Assembly: GCA_029960065.1 (NCBI GenBank)
Contig: JASCOF010000008.1
Location: 124,001 to 188,000 of the forward strand
Direction: 5' to 3'
Origin: Flavobacteriaceae bacterium PS02336
Lineage (GTDB): Bacteria; Bacteroidota; Bacteroidia; Flavobacteriales; Flavobacteriaceae
Length of the DNA: 64,000 nt
A program made the translations under genes and the position numbers. This document shows, one piece after another, positions 62,051 through 64,000 of this stretch; the stretch's first letter is position 1; each line of letters opens with the position of its first letter. The notes under the pieces are model-generated. The model was not told the origin of the DNA and searched no databases. It worked only from the letters and a program-made list of their open reading frames with translations.

Positions 62051-62650
62051 TTACTTCCCAGTCAATCTTTTTCTAAGTTTATGATAACGTTTGTGATAAC
62101 TATTGTGACTTGGATAACTTCTGCTTGAAGTCATATTATTAAAAATTAAAGCCGTTATAAGTAAGATAAGAACTCCTGTAAAAACGGGTGAAAGTACATA
62201 CATATAACCTAGGGCTTTTACTTTTTCGGTTCCAATAACAGCAATCAAAGCTGTTGCTCCTCCCGGCGGATGCAGCGTTTTGGTAATCTGCATTAAAATT
62301 ATGGCGATGGAAACAGCCAATGGCGCAGCAATGTACATAATGTCTGGAACCAGTTTATTGACCGTTACGCCAACAAGAGCCGATAGTACATGTCCGCCAA
62401 CTAGATTTCTTGGCTGTGAAAACGGACTCTGAATAATTCCGTAAACTAAAACACTCGAAGCTCCAAAAGAACCAATTAAATAAACGGCATCACTTCCAGA
62501 AAAATGCATCGACTGAACGTAGGCCAAAATCCCGATTCCGACAAACGAACCTAAAAAAGACCAAAAATGTTCTTTGTAATCTATTAAAGTTTCTTTGTAT
62601 AAAATGTAACGTGTTTTACGATAACTTCTTTTAATTCTAGGAGTTGGCAT
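62051..62650 (-). CDS. HPP family membrane protein
   Basis: A 199-residue integral membrane protein with four or five helices. LHPPGGA (His127-Pro128-Pro129) is the family signature, and QPRNLVGGH and FGASSVLVYG are also conserved. Some HPP proteins in plants and cyanobacteria transport nitrite; in other bacteria the cargo is unknown. The basic C-terminal tail (YHKRYHKLRKRL) is cytoplasmic. It lies 100 bp downstream of the CLC channel gene in the same direction. Confidence 0.88.
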   Translation of the reverse strand: MPTPRIKRSYRKTRYILYKETLIDYKEHFWSFLGSFVGIGILAYVQSMHFSGSDAVYLIGSFGASSVLVYGIIQSPFSQPRNLVGGHVLSALVGVTVNKLVPDIMYIAAPLAVSIAIILMQITKTLHPPGGATALIAVIGTEKVKALGYMYVLSPVFTGVLILLITALIFNNMTSSRSYPSHNSYHKRYHKLRKRLTGK

Positions 62651-62719
62651 AATTTGTAATATTTGTGGTATTCTTTTGCCACAGATTTCAAGGATTAAAA
62701 ATCTGTATGAATCTGCGAG

Positions 62720-62733
62720 TCCCGATAACTATC
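62720..62733. repeat. small CCGATA/TATCGG hairpin
   Basis: CCGATA-AC-TATCGG lies in the CLC-HPP gap with an AATCTGCG stretch before it. A related piece (TATCGGGACTAGGG) lies near 7402. It is probably a fragment of a dispersed repeat. Confidence 0.4.
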
Positions 62734-62750
62734 GGAAGCGGCTAAATAAT

Positions 62751-64000
62751 TTATTTTGTCAAGCTTGGAGCGTAACTGTATACTGTATATGGGTAAATTG
62801 TTTTTGCTGTGTATTTTGAAATTAAACAAACAACTAAAATCGGTAAAAACAATGTATAATCATTCGTCAAGCCGCATACTAAAAAGATTGCGGTAAAAGG
62901 AGCATGAATGCTGGCGCTCAAAACTGCAGCCATTCCGATAATCATAAAATTCACCGGAATCACATTTACATGAAAAAAGCTGTTTAAAATAGAAGCTAAT
63001 AATAATCCTAAAAATGCTCCAATAAAAAGACTCGGTGCAAAAACGCCTCCGTCACCTCCAGAAGCTAATGTTATCGAAGTTACAATCGGTTTTAGAATTA
63101 ATATTGCTATAAAAGTCAGTGCCAAAGTTATGGTTAAAGGAAGCTGACTTGAACTGCCAAAAATCCCTTTTATAGCGTGATAACCTTCTCCATATAATTG
63201 AGGGAAAAAGAATAATGAAATACTTAAAACCGCAGAACCGATAATGATTTTATAATAATGCGTGTCGATTTTTCCGAATTGAGACTTGAAAAATAAAACA
63301 CATTTAGTTAAATAAACCGAATTCATTCCAGCTAAAATTCCTAAGAGAATAAAGTATGGAATGGCTTTTAAATGCCATGTAACAATAGAAACTGCAAATA
63401 ATGGTTCTTCTTTTAAAATGCTCAGTAAACCAAAAGCAATTGAAACAGCGATTACATTTGAAATAATAAAAGCACGTGTCACTTTTCTGGAAATTACTTC
63501 AAAGGCAAATAAAATTCCCGCAATCGGACTGCTGAAAAGTGCCGTAACGCCTGCCGCAACACCTGCGCAGATTAATTCGGTTTTGTACTGACGGAAAACA
63601 TTCTCTTTTTCATGTGCAACAGAACCAATTGTTGCTGTTGCTACAACTGTAGAAACTTCGATTCCTGTTGAACCTCCAAAAATAACTGTTAATAAACCAT
63701 TTATAAAGTGAGATGGAATTTTATAAGAAGGAAGATTTTTAGATTTCGATGCCGTACTTTCAAAAACTTCTTTGATTCCTTTATTTTCTTTTTTCTTAAA
63801 GAGATATTGTCTTAGAAAATAAATTACTGATAAACCAAAAACAGGAAATATGATGTAAAAAATGGGGTGAACCGAAACTTCATGAAAAAAGATTTCTTCG
63901 TAATATTCTGTTATTTTTTTGAGTGAGATTCCGAGAAAGGCAGAAAGAAAGCCAATTAAAATAGAAACAATAACTAATTTTCGGAATTTAATGAATTGAT
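62751..64000 (-). CDS. CLC-family chloride channel/antiporter (5' end outside window)
   Basis: The frame stays open to the window edge, so the start codon lies beyond base 64,000. Visible CLC motifs are FGGSTGIEVSTVV (the GREGP-type selectivity and gating segment, with the Glu kept but flanked by Ile and Val), ICAGVAAGVTALFSSPIAGILFAFE, and GGDGGVFAPSLFIGAFLG (GxFxP). It moves chloride, or exchanges it with protons, across the inner membrane. No CBS domains follow; the protein ends soon after the last helix (APSLTK). Confidence 0.93.
   Translation of the reverse strand, partial: QFIKFRKLVIVSILIGFLSAFLGISLKKITEYYEEIFFHEVSVHPIFYIIFPVFGLSVIYFLRQYLFKKKENKGIKEVFESTASKSKNLPSYKIPSHFINGLLTVIFGGSTGIEVSTVVATATIGSVAHEKENVFRQYKTELICAGVAAGVTALFSSPIAGILFAFEVISRKVTRAFIISNVIAVSIAFGLLSILKEEPLFAVSIVTWHLKAIPYFILLGILAGMNSVYLTKCVLFFKSQFGKIDTHYYKIIIGSAVLSISLFFFPQLYGEGYHAIKGIFGSSSQLPLTITLALTFIAILILKPIVTSITLASGGDGGVFAPSLFIGAFLGLLLASILNSFFHVNVIPVNFMIIGMAAVLSASIHAPFTAIFLVCGLTNDYTLFLPILVVCLISKYTAKTIYPYTVYSYAPSLTK

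Overview
This window is AT-rich chromosomal DNA from a Bacteroidota bacterium, most likely a Flavobacterium or a close relative. The evidence is SusC/SusD proteins, type 9 secretion (T9SS) C-terminal domains, TAnnTTTG promoters, the archaeal-type prolyl-tRNA synthetase, and many intergenic palindromic repeats of the kind common in flavobacterial genomes. No phage, insertion sequence, CRISPR array or rRNA gene was seen.

Bases 1-25,300 hold a polysaccharide utilisation locus for beta-mannan, probably galactomannan or galactoglucomannan. A leftward gene run (14,269 to 3,903) encodes two GH26 mannanases, a GPH-type sugar symporter, a GH130 mannosylglucose phosphorylase, a cellobiose/mannobiose 2-epimerase, a small carbohydrate-binding protein, a GH5 subfamily-7-like mannanase and a GH97 enzyme. 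A rightward run encodes an AraC-type activator, SusC, SusD, two surface glycan-binding lipoproteins (one with a fasciclin domain), a GH27 alpha-galactosidase and a second GH5 enzyme. A GH3 glycosidase, cut by the window start, and an aldo/keto reductase lie at the left edge, with a DUF433/DUF5615 toxin-antitoxin-like pair between them. The inferred pathway is: surface binding and cutting of mannan, import by SusCD, removal of galactose and glucose branches in the periplasm, import of mannobiose by the GPH carrier, epimerisation to mannosylglucose, then phosphorolysis to mannose-1-phosphate and glucose.

Bases 25,300-50,400 are mostly housekeeping: an outer-membrane porin, a peptidoglycan amidase lipoprotein, rimO, a FadL-like barrel, a repetitive Tyr/Gly/Asn-rich lipoprotein, proS, two tRNA-Glu genes, rpsT, a sensor kinase with a single-domain response regulator, typA, two large T9SS type B surface proteins, and an ABC exporter. 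A kinase-like protein of unknown function and a beta-propeller-like lipoprotein follow.

Bases 50,400-64,000 hold the least ordinary material. A 1,243-residue protein appears to join a metallophosphoesterase, a Fam20/CotH-like kinase region and an Omp85-type barrel. It is divergently transcribed, with 26 bp between start codons, from an HD-domain protein fused to a Pycsar-type membrane effector domain (DUF5706). Next come a GAF-domain protein, an SDR/TetR gene pair with two matching palindromic operators, a nucleoid-associated protein, a four-helix-bundle (23S-IVP/S23) gene bracketed by inverted 7-bp-period repeats, a pRiA4b ORF-3-like acidic protein, an HPP membrane protein, and a CLC chloride channel cut by the window end.
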